From the NCBI RefSeq assembly GCF_000512695.2, contig NZ_AZRW02000015.1, positions 62,001 to 126,000 of the forward strand: a stretch of 64,000 bases of DNA, read 5' to 3'. Origin of the DNA: Pseudomonas sp. QTF5. Lineage in GTDB: Bacteria > Pseudomonadota > Gammaproteobacteria > Pseudomonadales > Pseudomonadaceae. Positions 63,319 to 64,000 of the stretch are shown piece after piece. Positions within the stretch are counted from its first letter, which is position 1. Each line of letters opens with the position of its first letter. The notes beneath the pieces are model-generated. The model saw only the letters and a list, made by a program, of their open reading frames with translations. It was not told the origin of the DNA and made no database searches. The translations under genes were made by a program, and so were the position numbers.

Positions 63319-63607
63319 CCTGTGGGAGCGGACATGATCCCTGACTGTAGGAGCGAGCTTGCTCCGGGCGGCGTTCCGACGAAAGCGGTATATCTGGCGA
63401 CATCAATGTTGACTGTACTGCCGCCTTCGCGGGCAAGCCCTAATGCCAGTCAGTTAAGCGCAATTCAATGTGGGAGCGGGCTTGCTCGCGAAAGCGGTGT
63501 ATCAGGCGACATCAATGTTGACTATGCCGCCGTCTTCGCGAGCAAGCCCGCTCCCACAGGTTTCGCACCTTAACTGACTGGCATTTAGGGCAAGCCCGCT
63601 CCTACAA
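63319..63607. repeat. Cluster of REP units, two full pairs with the conserved spacer
   Basis: One pair spans about 63345-63440 and another 63470-63560. Both carry a variant of the spacer catcaatgttgactgt. A further half-unit is at about 63590-63606. The gap 63313-63698 has no gene. Confidence 0.88.
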
Positions 63608-63698
63608 GGCTGTATTACCCGGAAACAATCTCGTATCTCATCTCGGCAGAAAAGGGTCAAAATGCATCTTTTTTGGCCACAACCCGAGACGAGATCCC

Positions 63699-64000
63699 AT
63701 GCGAACCTACCTGCGTCTGGCCGCCCTGAGCGCCCTTTTCATCTCTTCCCTGGCCCAGGCCGCCGACCTGATTCCCATCGAAGTTCACCGCGACGCCAAT
63801 TGCGGCTGTTGCAAAAAATGGGTCAGTCATCTGGAAGCCAACGGTTTCAAGGTCGAAGACCATGTCGAAGCCGACATGAGCCAATTCAAGCAACAACACG
63901 GCGTGCCACCGCGCCTCGCGTCGTGTCACACCGGCCTTATCAATGGAAAATTCGTCGAAGGCCATGTGCCGGCCGATCAAGTTCTGGCCTTGAGCAAGCG
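63699..64000 (+). CDS. DUF411 metal-binding protein, partial (3' end outside window)
   Basis: About 100 residues visible. Signal peptide MRTYLRLAALSALFISSLAQA, then PIEVHRDANCGCCKKWVSHL with the C-x-C-C cluster, DMSQFKQQHGVPPRLASCHT with Cys, and GLINGKFVEGHVPADQVLAL. DUF411 proteins are periplasmic copper-linked proteins. Length suggests about 50 residues are missing. Confidence 0.88.
   Translation, partial: MRTYLRLAALSALFISSLAQAADLIPIEVHRDANCGCCKKWVSHLEANGFKVEDHVEADMSQFKQQHGVPPRLASCHTGLINGKFVEGHVPADQVLALSK

Overview
The window is chromosomal DNA of a fluorescent Pseudomonas, most likely the P. fluorescens complex. Supporting markers are a complete fapABCDEF functional-amyloid operon, a pyoverdine-maturation acylase (pvdQ) beside a small Fur-like regulator, dpkA, a mannitol dehydrogenase-xylulokinase-fructokinase set, LpxO, a stand-alone Ku, and many GC-rich REP-type palindromes between genes. 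Nearly all genes are ordinary Pseudomonas genes with high GC. The exceptions are a prophage scar (about 15.4-17.0 kb), a frameshifted LysR remnant (49.1 kb) and a toxin-like giant gene (51.6-56.5 kb). No rRNA, tRNA, CRISPR array or intact insertion sequence was seen.

Layout. 0-3.7 kb: end of a polyol catabolism operon (mtlD, xylB, PfkB kinase). 4-7.5 kb: small secreted and membrane proteins, ecotin, and a short threonine dehydratase preceded by a complete transcription attenuator with its own leader peptide. 7.7-11.4 kb: CorA-like transporter and RimK-family ATP-grasp ligase, divergent from a GNAT/C39-peptidase fusion. 11.6-15.3 kb: PQQ-type sugar dehydrogenase, Ku, LpxO. 15.4-17.0 kb: degraded phage region ending in an integrase tail that abuts the ABC-F gene ybiT. 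19-26.7 kb: esterase, azoreductase with divergent LysR, UppP, a chemoreceptor, and pnuC-nadR-like nicotinamide riboside salvage. 26.9-34.1 kb: fap operon with a sigma-54-type promoter, an internal terminator after the main amyloid subunit, and a divergently placed sigma-54 activator whose start region carries two crossing inverted repeats. 34.4-50.2 kb: delta-60 repeat protein, NhaB, gnd-zwf-HAD operon, CptA, ZapE, WYL regulator, PhoD-like phosphatase and small proteins. 50.3-64 kb: dpkA, a 1632-residue toxin-like metalloprotease, an orphan FecR, PvdQ, a Fur-like regulator, an LysR/aldo-keto reductase pair and the start of a DUF411 protein.

How the genes fit together. The sugar genes (mtlD to kinase, and gnd-zwf) feed polyols and glucose into central metabolism. 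fapA-F with the sigma-54 activator form one biofilm-amyloid unit. pvdQ, the FecR protein and the Fur-like regulator look like a dispersed part of the pyoverdine locus. lpxO, cptA and uppP act on the cell envelope. The strongest less-described signals are the ilvA attenuator, the crossing repeats over the start codon of the fap-linked activator, the fapC-fapD terminator, the RimK/GNAT-C39/CorA module and the toxin-like protease. All functional statements come from reading the sequence and remembered family knowledge; no database search was run.
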